Shown: positions 16,612 through 24,263, counted from the first letter of the stretch. The stretch: 42,033 nt of DNA from Lacrimispora saccharolytica (GCA_016899975.1 JACJJN010000029.1:1-42033), one strand, 5' to 3'. Notes: generated by a model from the letters alone, not told the origin. A program made the numbers and translations.

Positions 16612-16640
16612 ATTATCCCACTATGCTTATGCCTTGTCAA
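16612..16640 (-). promoter_or_regulatory. Sigma-A promoter of the HPr-like gene
   Basis: On the minus strand TTGACA (16640-16635), a 17-nt spacer, GATAAT (16617-16612). It lies about 50 nt upstream of the start codon. The rest of 16641-16836 shows only AT-rich DNA. Confidence 0.85.
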
Positions 16641-16836
16641 TCATTCTGCGTTCCTTGCATTTTTCCTGCAACCCAGGACTTTTTTGTGCATTTTCATAGT
16701 TTTTTACAGGTTTTTTAAAAGTTTTTTACAACGAAACTTTTTCCCTTTTTCTCCGTCCGTTGAATATTCTTGGAAGCAATGCTCAAATCAACCGCCGAAA
16801 CTGCGCAAGATTTTCTGTGTTTTGTCCCCGGTTTTG

Positions 16837-16860
16837 AACCGTTCAGCCGGCTGAACGGTT
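16837..16860. repeat. GTTCAGC palindrome, family 2 first hairpin alone
   Basis: A perfect 24-bp palindrome with half-site AACCGTTCAGCC. It matches the first hairpin of the composite repeat near 40 kb, with the outer stem changed on both sides (CCG/CGG here, CAG/CTG there). It lies eight bases past the mrp stop codon; no T-tract follows on the mrp strand. Confidence 0.75.
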
Positions 16861-16868
16861 ATGCGGTT

Positions 16869-17693
16869 TTACTTCAATACGCTCTGCAGATCACTCAGAT
16901 AGTCGTTATCCACACGGCCGAAACCGCCCTGATCCACAGCGGAAGCATATTCCGGACATACCGGCATCTTGCCCAGCACCGGCAGAGACAGTTCTGCAGC
17001 GATCTCATCGATATGGCTCTCTCCGAAAATGTAAATCTTCTTTCCGCAGTCCGGACATTCCACATAGCTGTAGTTTTCCACGATACCAAGTACCGGAATG
17101 TTCATCATCTGTGCCATCTTATATGCCTTCATGACGATCATGCGCACCAGATCCTGCGGGGAGGAGACGATCACGATACCGTCCACCGGCAGCGACTGGA
17201 AGACCGTCAGCGGCACATCACCGGTTCCCGGCGGCATATCCACAAACAGATAATCCAGTTCTCCCCATACGACGTCTGTCCAGAACTGTTTTGCCGTGTT
17301 CGCAATGATCGGTCCTCTCCAGATAACCGGCTCTTCCTCGCCCGGCAGCAGAAGGTTGATGGACATTACCTTGACCCCGTTTTCCGTTACCATCGGATAA
17401 ACGCCGTTGTCATCCACCTGCGCCGGTCCTTTCAGTCCGTACATTTTCGGGATGGACGGTCCTGTAATATCAGCGTCCAGAATCCCCACACGGTATCCTG
17501 CCTTCGCCATCTGATTTGCCAGGGAAGCCGTTACCATGGATTTTCCTACTCCGCCCTTTCCGCTGACAACTCCGATCACATGCGCAATGCTGGAATCTTT
17601 GTTCAGATCCACATGAAAATCCGGTTTTGCCTTACTTGGACATCCTTCGCAGCTCTCTTTGGTGCAGGATGTGCTGTTGCATTCTTTTGCCAT
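16869..17693 (-). CDS. mrp: Mrp/NBP35-family iron-sulfur carrier ATPase
   Basis: A P-loop protein of the MinD/Mrp group that binds a 4Fe-4S cluster and passes it to apo-proteins in the cytoplasm. The 274 residues show an N-terminal cysteine set (C5, C10, C15, C18) like Nbp35, a deviant Walker A SGKGGVGKS (about 44-52), the PPGTGD switch region (about 154-159) and the C-terminal CPDC (213-216) that binds the bridging cluster. GAGGAA precedes the ATG. It starts 28 bp after a CsoR-type metal sensor, so the two are probably one transcript; this links metal stress to cluster assembly, by inference. Confidence 0.93.
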   Translation of the reverse strand: MAKECNSTSCTKESCEGCPSKAKPDFHVDLNKDSSIAHVIGVVSGKGGVGKSMVTASLANQMAKAGYRVGILDADITGPSIPKMYGLKGPAQVDDNGVYPMVTENGVKVMSINLLLPGEEEPVIWRGPIIANTAKQFWTDVVWGELDYLFVDMPPGTGDVPLTVFQSLPVDGIVIVSSPQDLVRMIVMKAYKMAQMMNIPVLGIVENYSYVECPDCGKKIYIFGESHIDEIAAELSLPVLGKMPVCPEYASAVDQGGFGRVDNDYLSDLQSVLK

Positions 17694-17721
17694 TTTCTGT
17701 TCCTCTTTTCTTTTGATTTTC

Positions 17722-18102
17722 TTATTTTACGAACCGGTCGATCGCCTTGTTCAGTTCAGCGATCGCTTCCCGGTCTCCATGTTCCACCGCATCTACGATA
17801 CAGTGTTCAATATGATCTTCCAGGATAATTTTTCCTGTATTGTTGATGGCCGCTTTCACCGCGGAAAGCTGTATCAGAACTTCGCTGCAGTCCCTTCCGT
17901 CTTCCACCATGCGTTTGATGGATTCCAGGTGGCCGATCGCCCGGGACAGACGGTTCAGCACAGCTTTCGTATGCTGATGGCTGTGCATATGTCCATGGTC
18001 TACCCCATGATCGTGCGCATGCTCATGGTCTTCGCCGTGGGTATGCGTAAGCAGCGTTCCATCCTCCTGTACATGGGTATGTGTGGTATACTCTTCGCTC
18101 AT
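17722..18102 (-). CDS. CsoR/RcnR-family metal-sensing repressor with His-rich N-terminus
   Basis: A 126-residue all-helical repressor. The core (from NRLSRAIGHLESIKRMVEDG) carries Cys, then His 25 residues later, then Cys four residues after that (DCSEV...DHIEHC), the same spacing as the copper ligands Cys36-His61-Cys65 of CsoR. About 40 residues before the core are unusually rich in His and Asp (HTHGEDHEHAHDHG), a likely metal-binding tail. The frame opens at 18108 but AAGGAG touches that ATG; the ATG two codons later (18102) has six-base spacing and is chosen. It precedes mrp by 28 bp. Copper is likely from the ligands, but other soft metals are possible. Confidence 0.9.
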   Translation of the reverse strand: MSEEYTTHTHVQEDGTLLTHTHGEDHEHAHDHGVDHGHMHSHQHTKAVLNRLSRAIGHLESIKRMVEDGRDCSEVLIQLSAVKAAINNTGKIILEDHIEHCIVDAVEHGDREAIAELNKAIDRFVK

Positions 18103-18141
18103 GAACATCTCCTTTTTCTTCCGTTTTTCCGATTGGCAGGA

Positions 18142-18369
18142 TCAGATTTCGGTGAACGAATATCTCTGCCGGATTCCGGAAGTCGTGATATCAAACACGA
18201 TCGTTCCATCCTCCTGTACGCTTTTTTCATATTTCAGCTCCTTATCCTTGAATTTCTCAAGAATATATTGCTCCGGATCTTCCAGTTCCAGTTCTTCAAA
18301 AAAGACGTCTCTCATCTGATTATTGGCACAGGAATTAAAAATTTCCCATACCGCTTCGTACTCTTTCAT
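18142..18369 (-). CDS. Small conserved protein of unknown function
   Basis: A 75-residue acidic protein that I do not assign to a family. It begins MKEYEAVWEIFNSCANNQMR, continues with an acidic helix (FFEELELEDPEQYILEKF) and ends with a beta-rich tail (GTIVFDITTSGIRQRYSF). The frame extends further upstream, but AGGAGG eight bases before the ATG at 18369 sets the start, and a promoter lies directly upstream inside the end of the glycosylase gene. There is no signal peptide or membrane segment. It is 39 bp ahead of the CsoR gene, so it may head a small operon with csoR and mrp. Confidence 0.75.
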   Translation of the reverse strand: MKEYEAVWEIFNSCANNQMRDVFFEELELEDPEQYILEKFKDKELKYEKSVQEDGTIVFDITTSGIRQRYSFTEI

Positions 18370-18391
18370 CCGATTTTCCTCCTGAATATAT

Positions 18392-18419
18392 AGTATACTC
18401 AATCTTTCAGAAAAGACAA
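18392..18419 (-). promoter_or_regulatory. Promoter of the small gene (18142-18369)
   Basis: On the minus strand TTGTCT (18419-18414), a 16-nt spacer, TATACT (18397-18392). The -35 lies within the last codons of the glycosylase gene. Confidence 0.6.
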
Positions 18420-18950
18420 GCATATCTTCCACTCTTCACATAATTGTTCATAAGAAAATGCAGCGTTTGCCGGGCTGGTGGAAGGAAGCCGTACCGCTTC
18501 CATGCCGGTGGCGGGCTTCAGATATTTCTGGTACAGACGGTCTGAGGTACTGCCGTTGGTAAAAATCCTTTGAATCTTCGCCGTCTCAAGGATCGGTGCC
18601 AGATCCACCGGCACCACATCCCGGATGCTGGCGTCGCTGGATCCCCGGATCGTACATGCGGCAATTACATCCCACACGGCGATCCGGTGTTCCAGAAGGA
18701 AATTCTTCTTTTCTTCCACAGCAACAGGAACCGGAGCCTCTGTGATCCCTGCCAGCACCTTCCAGAACCGGTTTCTCGGGTGCCCGTAAAAAAATCCCTG
18801 CTCCCGGGATTTCACCGAAGGGAAGCTCCCAAGGATCAGGATTCTGGAATTTTCGTCATATACCGGAGCGATGGTGTGAACCTGGGCAGTCCCTGCTTTC
18901 TGTGCCATGCCCGTTTCCTGTGTTGTATTCATATTCTGTTCTGTACTCAT
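18399..18950 (-). CDS. DNA glycosylase of the uracil-DNA glycosylase superfamily (hypoxanthine/mismatch type)
   Basis: Base-excision repair enzyme of 183 residues. After a 25-residue low-complexity start comes the superfamily motif 1, RILILGSFPSVKS, then EQGFFYGHPRNRFWKVL, a pattern of the DNA-deoxyinosine glycosylase group, and the C-terminal LPSTSPAN, in the position of the HPSP-like motif 2. The substrate is probably hypoxanthine or uracil in mismatches; I infer this from the family. The Gln/Thr/Ala-rich N-terminus (TQETGMAQKAGTAQ) looks like a spacer. GGAGAGG lies nine bases before the ATG. It is the upstream neighbour of the small gene and may share some transcription with it. Confidence 0.88.
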   Translation of the reverse strand: MSTEQNMNTTQETGMAQKAGTAQVHTIAPVYDENSRILILGSFPSVKSREQGFFYGHPRNRFWKVLAGITEAPVPVAVEEKKNFLLEHRIAVWDVIAACTIRGSSDASIRDVVPVDLAPILETAKIQRIFTNGSTSDRLYQKYLKPATGMEAVRLPSTSPANAAFSYEQLCEEWKICLSFLKD

Positions 18951-19017
18951 TTCCTGTAGCCTCTCCTTTTCCGGGTTCTTCCCACCGGAAAATATTCAAA
19001 ACTTCACTCCCCGGAAT

Positions 19018-19263
19018 CTAACTTCCAGGTTCCTCCTCGTCAAACGCGACGACGGTATAAAAGCCCCGGCTTGTCTCTTTTACTTCCTGCACAATCCCTG
19101 TCTCCGATTTCAGGCGTTCGTAGGCGGGATAATTTTTGCTCATGGCAATTGCCGGCGTGATCGTATAATAATAGGAAGTCGGAAGGGCGCTTTCTGTTAC
19201 ATGGACTTCCTGTCCTTCCGTCAGCAAACCTTTTCGTTCCATCTTAAATTCCATCAAGCGCAT
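19018..19263 (-). CDS. Hypothetical small protein
   Basis: An 81-residue protein without a recognised domain: a basic start (MRLMEFKMERKG), a probable small beta barrel (GQEVHVTESALPTSYYYTI, then GIVQEVKETSRGFYTVVAFDE), and an acidic end. The layout suggests a compact cytosolic fold, but I name no function. GGAAGTG precedes the ATG. A promoter with an extended -10 lies at 19406-19434, leaving a leader of about 135 nt that includes a GGGG/CCCC hairpin. Confidence 0.65.
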   Translation of the reverse strand: MRLMEFKMERKGLLTEGQEVHVTESALPTSYYYTITPAIAMSKNYPAYERLKSETGIVQEVKETSRGFYTVVAFDEEEPGS

Positions 19264-19672
19264 GGATGATACACTTCCTTTCTGTCACAAAGTCGAACTT
19301 TTCCCTTAACATTTCCGACAAGTCATTGCAGGAAATGCACGGGGTCAGCCCCCATTCCGATATTCGAGAATTCTGCAAAAAAGTTCCACATCAAAATCTT
19401 CTCTTATTCTATCACAAGATTCCTCTTAATTCCAGAAGCTTCCATAAAATTGAAAATGTTCGATAACTGTTTCGCTATCCGAACAGTGGCATTCTTCAAC
19501 GCTTTGAAAAACAAAGTAACATTTTTCTCTTATCTTGACAAATTTCTGCTCATTTCCCTGTTCTATCCTTTATTGTTGAAAAAGTACGGAAATTTAATAA
19601 AAAAATGATATATTCTTTTCTTGAAATATGGTATGATGAGTATAAGAAATTTCGACAAGGAGGCACTAAAAA
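19264..19672. other. 409-bp divergent intergenic region
   Basis: Between the minus-strand hypothetical gene and the plus-strand oxidoreductase. It holds a minus-strand promoter (TGGAAT 19434-19429, 17 nt, TAGAAT 19411-19406, with TGA before it), a GC-rich hairpin near 19340-19358, a near-palindrome GTTCGATA...TATCCGAAC at about 19458-19483 that could be an operator, and a plus-strand extended -10 (TGGTATGAT at 19629-19637). AAGGAGG precedes the oxidoreductase ATG. No convincing gene is visible. Confidence 0.5.
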
Positions 19673-20773
19673 ATGAAGAAACTCAATGTTGCCATCATTG
19701 GCTACGGACGAAGCGGCTGCGACATCCACGGAGCATTTCTGAAGACTCCGGAAAATGACATCTGTAACGTGGTCGCTGTGGTAGAGAACGATCCCGCCCG
19801 CGCAGAGGCTGCGAAAAAGGATTTCGGCTGCGACACCTACCATTCCTACACCGAACTGTTCGACCGCAAAGATCTGGACTTCGTGGTCAATGCATCTTAC
19901 TCAGATCTGCACTACCCGATTACCAAGGATCTGCTGGAGCATGGATTCAATGTTCTGTGTGAGAAACCTTTGTGCAAAACACCGGAGATGGTTCAGGATC
20001 TGATCGATACCGCAAAGAAAAATAATGTTGTCTTTACCGTTTTTCATCAGTATCGTTACAATGATTACTACATCAAGATGCATGAACTTCTGGAGAAAAA
20101 GGTGATCGGTGATGTGAAACTGGTCAAAGCCTGCCAGAATTCTTTCGCACGCCGTTATGACTGGCAGACACTGCTGTACCGCGAGGGCGGCTCCATGCGC
20201 AACAATGCCGCTCATTCCATCGAGCAGATCATGCATCTGGCGAATTCTGATGAAATTCCGAAAATCTATTCCCATATGGCAATCTGGAATTCCGTCGGAG
20301 ACGCTGAGGACTATATGTTCTGCATTATGGAATACAGCAACGGCGTCCGCTACGAGATGGAGGTCAATCCTTCCGATGCTTACGCTTCCGAAACGCCGCT
20401 TTTCCGTATCTACGGTACCCACGGAACCATGCGCGTTTACAACGACAAAATCCTGTACAAGTATTTCCTGGACAGCGAAACACCGGAACCAGTTCTGGAT
20501 CACAAATCCCTTCATAAAGAAGACGGATCTCCTTCCTACTGCGACAATCACATTGTATGGCATGAGGAAACCGTTCCGCTGGCTGCGGATGTATGGAACT
20601 CCTTTACCAGATGTTCCAATCGATTCTACCACGCATTCTATGATCATTTGGTAAACGGCGCTGAGCTGTTTATGAAACCGGAGCATATCAAAGCTGAGAT
20701 TGCCATTTTCAACGAGATCGAACGTCAGAATCCTCTGGAAATGAAATTCACAAAACCTGACTACGTTCTGTAA
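19673..20773 (+). CDS. Gfo/Idh/MocA-family NAD(P)-dependent oxidoreductase
   Basis: A 366-residue dehydrogenase. The Rossmann fold starts directly (NVAIIGYGRSG, a GxGxxG variant); the conserved EKPLC motif with the catalytic Lys is at about residue 97; the C-terminal half is the alpha/beta substrate domain. Family members act on sugars, inositol or related polyols; nothing here identifies the substrate. AAGGAGG lies before the ATG, with a probable extended -10 promoter about 40 nt upstream. It is a single plus-strand gene that ends at a shared bidirectional terminator, so no operon partner gives a hint. Confidence 0.93.
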   Translation: MKKLNVAIIGYGRSGCDIHGAFLKTPENDICNVVAVVENDPARAEAAKKDFGCDTYHSYTELFDRKDLDFVVNASYSDLHYPITKDLLEHGFNVLCEKPLCKTPEMVQDLIDTAKKNNVVFTVFHQYRYNDYYIKMHELLEKKVIGDVKLVKACQNSFARRYDWQTLLYREGGSMRNNAAHSIEQIMHLANSDEIPKIYSHMAIWNSVGDAEDYMFCIMEYSNGVRYEMEVNPSDAYASETPLFRIYGTHGTMRVYNDKILYKYFLDSETPEPVLDHKSLHKEDGSPSYCDNHIVWHEETVPLAADVWNSFTRCSNRFYHAFYDHLVNGAELFMKPEHIKAEIAIFNEIERQNPLEMKFTKPDYVL

Positions 20774-20880
20774 GATTATCTGTCTGAAGCGAACTGGATC
20801 GTGTTAAAAATCGCTTGTGTACATAAAAAGAAACAGCGGTCAGATGACACAGGATATCTGACGAACACCCTCTAGAGAAA

Positions 20881-20926
20881 AGAGCTGCCGCACGTTTGTT
20901 ATCAGCAACGTGCGGCAGCTCTTTTT
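20881..20926. terminator. Bidirectional terminator between the oxidoreductase and AICAR transformylase
   Basis: A perfect 16-bp stem, AGAGCTGCCGCACGTT (20881-20896) with 20907-20922, a 10-nt loop, T5 on the plus side and CTTTTC on the minus side. It serves both convergent genes. Confidence 0.95.
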
Positions 20927-20946
20927 ATGGAATATTTTTCTGTATT

Positions 20947-22125
20947 TTAGTGATGGAACAGACGAATGCCAGTGAACGCCATTGCCATGTTATATTTGTT
21001 GCAGCATTCAATGACTGCGTCATCGCGCACGGAGCCGCCCGGCTCTGCGATGTACTGCACACCGCTCTTCTTTGCGCGCTCGATATTGTCACTGAACGGG
21101 AAGAACGCGTCAGAACCAAGACTTACGCCGGTCATCTGATCCAGCCATGCGCGTTTCTCTTCTCTGGTGAAAACTTCCGGTTTTACCTTAAAGATCTTTT
21201 CCCACGCGCCGTCTGCCAGAACATCCATGTATTCCTCTCCGATATATACGTCGATGGCATTGTCTCTGTCCGCGCGGCGGATACCATCCACAAACTGAAG
21301 ATCCAGTACTTTCGGGCACTGGCGCAGGAACCAGTTGTCAGCCTTCTGTCCGGCAAGTCTTGTACAGTGTACACGGGACTGCTGTCCTGCTCCTACACCG
21401 ATCGCCTGTCCGTCTTTTACAAAGCAGACCGAGTTGGACTGGGTATATTTCAATGTGATCAGAGCGATTTTCAGATCTCTCAGCGCCTCTGCCGGAAGTT
21501 CCTTGTTTTCTGTCACCACGTTGGACAGCAGCTCGTCATTGATCGGCAGTTCCTGACGGCCCTGCTCAAAGGTCACGCCGAACACTTCTTTATGTTCCAG
21601 GGGAGCCGGTGTATAATTCTCATCGATTTTAATCACACAGTAATTTCCGTTCTTCTTTGCCTTCAGGATTTCCAACGCTTCATCAGTATATCCCGGAGCG
21701 ATCACTCCGTCGGATACCTCACGTTTGATCAGGGAAGCGGTGTCCTTGTCGCAGACATCGGAAAGAGCAATAAAATCACCAAAGGAAGACATACGGTCAG
21801 CGCCTCTTGCACGGGCATATGCGCATGCCAACGGGGAAAGGTCGCCCATATCGTCCACCCAGTAGATCTTCTTCAGTGTCTCAGACAGCGGAAGTCCTAC
21901 CGCTGCGCCTGCCGGAGAAACATGTTTGAAAGAAGTTGCCGCCGGAAGGCCTGTCTCTTTTTTCAGCTCACGCACCAGCTGCCAGCCGTTGAATGCATCC
22001 AGGAAGTTGATATAACCCGGACGGCCGCTCAGCACTTCGATCGGAAGATCCTCTCCGTTTGCCAGATAGATTCTGGACGGTTTCTGGTTTGGGTTGCATC
22101 CGTATTTTAACTGTAATTCTTTCAT
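20947..22125 (-). CDS. purH: Stand-alone AICAR transformylase (PurH C-terminal-type)
   Basis: Transfers a formyl group from 10-formyl-tetrahydrofolate to AICAR, giving FAICAR. The 392-residue protein has the transformylase signature with catalytic Lys67-His68 in SFKHVSPAGAAVG and further motifs (CYARARGADRMSSFGD-like segment, then SLGSDAFFPF). The N-terminal IMP cyclohydrolase domain of normal bifunctional PurH (about 515 residues) is missing. The ring-closing step is probably supplied by the gene 14 bp upstream, a PurO-type cyclohydrolase. Both lie behind a ZTP riboswitch. AGGAGG precedes the ATG. The symbol is used for the transformylase activity only. Confidence 0.92.
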   Translation of the reverse strand: MKELQLKYGCNPNQKPSRIYLANGEDLPIEVLSGRPGYINFLDAFNGWQLVRELKKETGLPAATSFKHVSPAGAAVGLPLSETLKKIYWVDDMGDLSPLACAYARARGADRMSSFGDFIALSDVCDKDTASLIKREVSDGVIAPGYTDEALEILKAKKNGNYCVIKIDENYTPAPLEHKEVFGVTFEQGRQELPINDELLSNVVTENKELPAEALRDLKIALITLKYTQSNSVCFVKDGQAIGVGAGQQSRVHCTRLAGQKADNWFLRQCPKVLDLQFVDGIRRADRDNAIDVYIGEEYMDVLADGAWEKIFKVKPEVFTREEKRAWLDQMTGVSLGSDAFFPFSDNIERAKKSGVQYIAEPGGSVRDDAVIECCNKYNMAMAFTGIRLFHH

Positions 22126-22139
22126 CGGTCATTTCCTCC

Positions 22140-22856
22140 TTATTTCCGATTTTTGTTCACGATTCTGGTTTCATAATTTCCACTCTCAATGTCAATATAC
22201 CGTACAAAGAGAGAAACTTTATTGTCCTCATTCAGGCTGTTCCACAGAAGATGGGTAAACGCGTCAATATCATCCGGGATTTCCACCAGCTTTGGCTCAC
22301 CCTCAAAACTCGGCAGTGGATTTCCGTCATGCATATAGGTATGAATGAAATGACCTTCTCCCGCCACGCAGTTGGTATAATCAAAGGTATAACGGTTGCA
22401 CTGTGCCGGATCCCCGTTATTGCTCTTCAGAATGGACATAGCGTAACTGAAAGTTCCGTTTTCCACCTGCAGAACACCGGAAATACGCGGTGTATAGTTC
22501 GGCGCGTCCGGCTCAAACTCACGGCTTCGCAGAGACTGTTCGAAGGTCAGCCCTTTTTCCAGACCTTCATAAACCGTGTCTGTCTGATCACCGTTGGTCA
22601 CGATCGTCTGATTTTTCAATACCCGCACCGGAGCATAGATGATCAGGCTCGGATCCTGGAGTTTTGACGGGTCAAACGCCTGCGTGCGGATGCCCTCTCC
22701 CTCTTCCACAAAAATACGGTTACGGCTGTTCTCGCTGCGTCCCATGATGAAATATCCGGCTGCCGCCTTCTTTCCATCCGCAGTTCTTCCGATTACAATG
22801 CCTCTTCCAGGATAAGAATTGTTCTTCAGTTCCTGTTCCAGTGATACCATTTTCAT
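22140..22856 (-). CDS. IMP cyclohydrolase, PurO-like
   Basis: A 238-residue protein matching the IMP cyclohydrolase family first known from archaea (PurO), unrelated to the cyclohydrolase domain of PurH. Visible features are the start (NSYPGRGIVIGRTADGKKAA), the central YAPVRVLKNQTIVTNGDQTD and the RISGVLQVENGTFSYAMSIL segment. It should close FAICAR to IMP, completing what the neighbouring transformylase begins; this is supported by the missing PurH domain and the 14-bp spacing. AAGGAG lies eight bases before the ATG. It is the first gene of the riboswitch-controlled unit. The assignment rests on pattern recognition and context. Confidence 0.85.
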   Translation of the reverse strand: MKMVSLEQELKNNSYPGRGIVIGRTADGKKAAAGYFIMGRSENSRNRIFVEEGEGIRTQAFDPSKLQDPSLIIYAPVRVLKNQTIVTNGDQTDTVYEGLEKGLTFEQSLRSREFEPDAPNYTPRISGVLQVENGTFSYAMSILKSNNGDPAQCNRYTFDYTNCVAGEGHFIHTYMHDGNPLPSFEGEPKLVEIPDDIDAFTHLLWNSLNEDNKVSLFVRYIDIESGNYETRIVNKNRK

Positions 22857-22934
22857 GTGTTTTTCTCCTTTTTTCTGTTTTCATGCGGTGATATGTTGCC
22901 TTCACTCTGTTCCGAAACGCGGTTTTTTCCATAG

Positions 22935-23042
22935 AAAAAAGCCCACGATCCGGACATCCATGAAAGTGCCCAGACGGTCGGCTTATGATTGCATTATACT
23001 TCCCGTGGTCAATTCCACTTAAATCCGTCAGTCGTATAACTG
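22935..23042 (-). promoter_or_regulatory. ZTP (pfl) riboswitch with terminator
   Basis: In the minus-strand RNA the first domain pairs TTATAC with GTATAA around GACTGACGG and CCACGGG; the second contains the diagnostic GCCGACCGTCTGGGC. That segment can instead pair with GTCCGGATCGTGGGC to form a terminator stem ending in TTTTTTC (22940-22935). Ligand ZTP/ZMP (AICAR nucleotide) normally prevents termination, turning on genes that use AICAR. The gene pair downstream does exactly that. A promoter lies immediately upstream. Confidence 0.9.
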
Positions 23043-23047
23043 TTTTT

Positions 23048-23076
23048 ACCATACCATTCTTTTGGTAGCATGTCAA
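23048..23076 (-). promoter_or_regulatory. Sigma-A promoter of the ZTP-riboswitch transcript
   Basis: On the minus strand TTGACA (23076-23071), a 17-nt spacer, TATGGT (23053-23048). The predicted start is at the first base of the riboswitch. Confidence 0.8.
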
Positions 23077-23114
23077 GATTTTTTCGGGATTCTCTGCGGG
23101 AAAGAGTATCAAAG

Positions 23115-23150
23115 CGGACGAAAGCGGCCAGGGGCAGGTGGGATGCGTGT
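23115..23150 (-). repeat. Family 3 repeat, copy B
   Basis: The minus strand matches 8753-8788 at 27 of 36 positions, including CCACCTGC and TTTCGTCCG. It lacks the long terminator stem of copies A and C. It lies between the kinase-like remnant and the riboswitch promoter. Confidence 0.5.
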
Positions 23151-23318
23151 GTTGATACAAGTTTCCCATCACAGCAAAGAAAGCTGTCTTATCTCCATGA
23201 AAGCAGCTCCATGAATGAAAGCATACATTTGGCTGCCCGTTTTCTTTCCAGGTAGTAATTGCAAATAAAACGGTAGGGATTCCTGCTGTTACTTCAAAAT
23301 GTGAAAACAGTTCAAATT

Positions 23319-23523
23319 CAATTTCCTGCAGACGTTTATAGTCTGAGAGTTCTGCCTCCAATTTATTGCCAAACTGATAATAGGAACACGGTTCATGGTG
23401 AATTTGCTTTACTACTACTTCTTGTTTTCCGATTTTTGCGAGATAAGAGTACCCGCCCTTTCCTTTTCCCAACAGTTTGATAATTTCATATGCTTTTCCG
23501 TTGACATCCAGTATTTTCTCCAT
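23319..23523 (-). pseudogene. N-terminal remnant of a protein-kinase-like gene
   Basis: About 68 codons look like the first lobe of a small kinase-like protein: a glycine-rich loop (LLGKGKGGYSYLAK), a Lys in EVVVKQIHH in the position of the ATP-binding lysine, and KLEAELSDYKRLQEI where the C-helix would be. After residue 68 similarity stops; GCAGGAA occurs on both sides of the switch point. The frame stays open to 22720, but that part runs through the family-3 repeat, the riboswitch and the start of the cyclohydrolase gene and has no kinase motifs (no HRD or DFG), so it is not a real C-terminus. I infer a truncated remnant. Confidence 0.55.
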
Positions 23524-23584
23524 TTTTTTATTTTATTCCCTCTTGTAATCTCTCATCTTATGAATCAAGATTTATTGACTATTT

Positions 23585-24097
23585 CTACATAATATAGTAA
23601 GTGTCGTCTTTATAAAATTGTATTTGGCATCCTGATGGTGTCTGTTTCAACACCTGAAATACATTATAATAATCCGGATAAGGTGAGGTAAGTCCCAATA
23701 CAGCTGCTCCGAACAGAAAACCATTCACTTCTCTATATATCGGCGGCATGATCCAAAAGAAAACAATCGGAATTATGCCAAGCAGCGATGGCAGAAGGGA
23801 CATAATAACAAATCGGATTCTTGAAAGCGGGTAAGAAGATAATGCAACCGCCGCAAAATACTGCGGGGCAATTCCAATATACACAACCGCATTTTTCGGA
23901 TACATAACAGCGTGTAAGTATTCGTGCACCACCAAAAACAAGAACCCAGCCATCAATCCCAAAATAAAAAATGGAAAAGAAATAACGATTTCTCTGCTAA
24001 AGTATGTTTTCAAAAACATCGATGCAACAATGACTAATATTGGCACAATTAAAAACGGAAGTGCTTTCACCATAATTTCATTGATCGACTCAGGCAT
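23585..24097 (-). CDS. DUF3267-type membrane protein with HExxH motif
   Basis: A 170-residue protein with four or so hydrophobic segments and HEYLHA at about residue 58, the zinc-protease signature of the DUF3267 family (relatives of site-2-type proteases with uncertain activity). The start is unclear: the strong AGGAGGGG is 13-16 bases from the ATG at 24097, but only two bases from an out-of-frame ATG that opens a 13-codon peptide ending inside this gene. The frame upstream is open for several codons without a usual start codon (…RRGYGED). An eroded or frameshifted N-terminus is therefore possible. Nothing in the neighbourhood indicates a substrate. Confidence 0.7.
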   Translation of the reverse strand: MPESINEIMVKALPFLIVPILVIVASMFLKTYFSREIVISFPFFILGLMAGFLFLVVHEYLHAVMYPKNAVVYIGIAPQYFAAVALSSYPLSRIRFVIMSLLPSLLGIIPIVFFWIMPPIYREVNGFLFGAAVLGLTSPYPDYYNVFQVLKQTPSGCQIQFYKDDTYYIM

Positions 24098-24205
24098 ATC
24101 TTCGCCATAGCCCCTCCTAAAATTCTTTTTCTCAATTCACAACTTTAGATTTCTGCCTTAATCTATAGCTCTGCAAATGTCAGCATCTTCCGGTACCAAA
24201 AACAG

Positions 24206-24263
24206 AAAAACTCCCTGAGCGGGCGGCATACGTGTACGTATACAACCCATTCAGGGAGTTTTT
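24206..24263. terminator. Terminator of the sulfhydrylase gene; family 3 repeat, copy C
   Basis: A perfect 13-bp stem AAAAACTCCCTGA (24206-24218) with TCAGGGAGTTTTT (24251-24263), T-rich on both strands. The 32-nt loop contains GGCATACGTGTACGT (24225-24239), identical to part of the repeat at 8.75 kb. It ends the minus-strand gene starting at 25586 and lies after the DUF3267 gene's 5' flank. Confidence 0.9.

Noticed and set aside
22720-23523. A 267-codon minus-strand frame as a complete protein
   Set aside because: Only its first 68 codons look like a kinase; the rest passes through a repeat, the ZTP riboswitch, its promoter and the first 137 bp of the cyclohydrolase gene.
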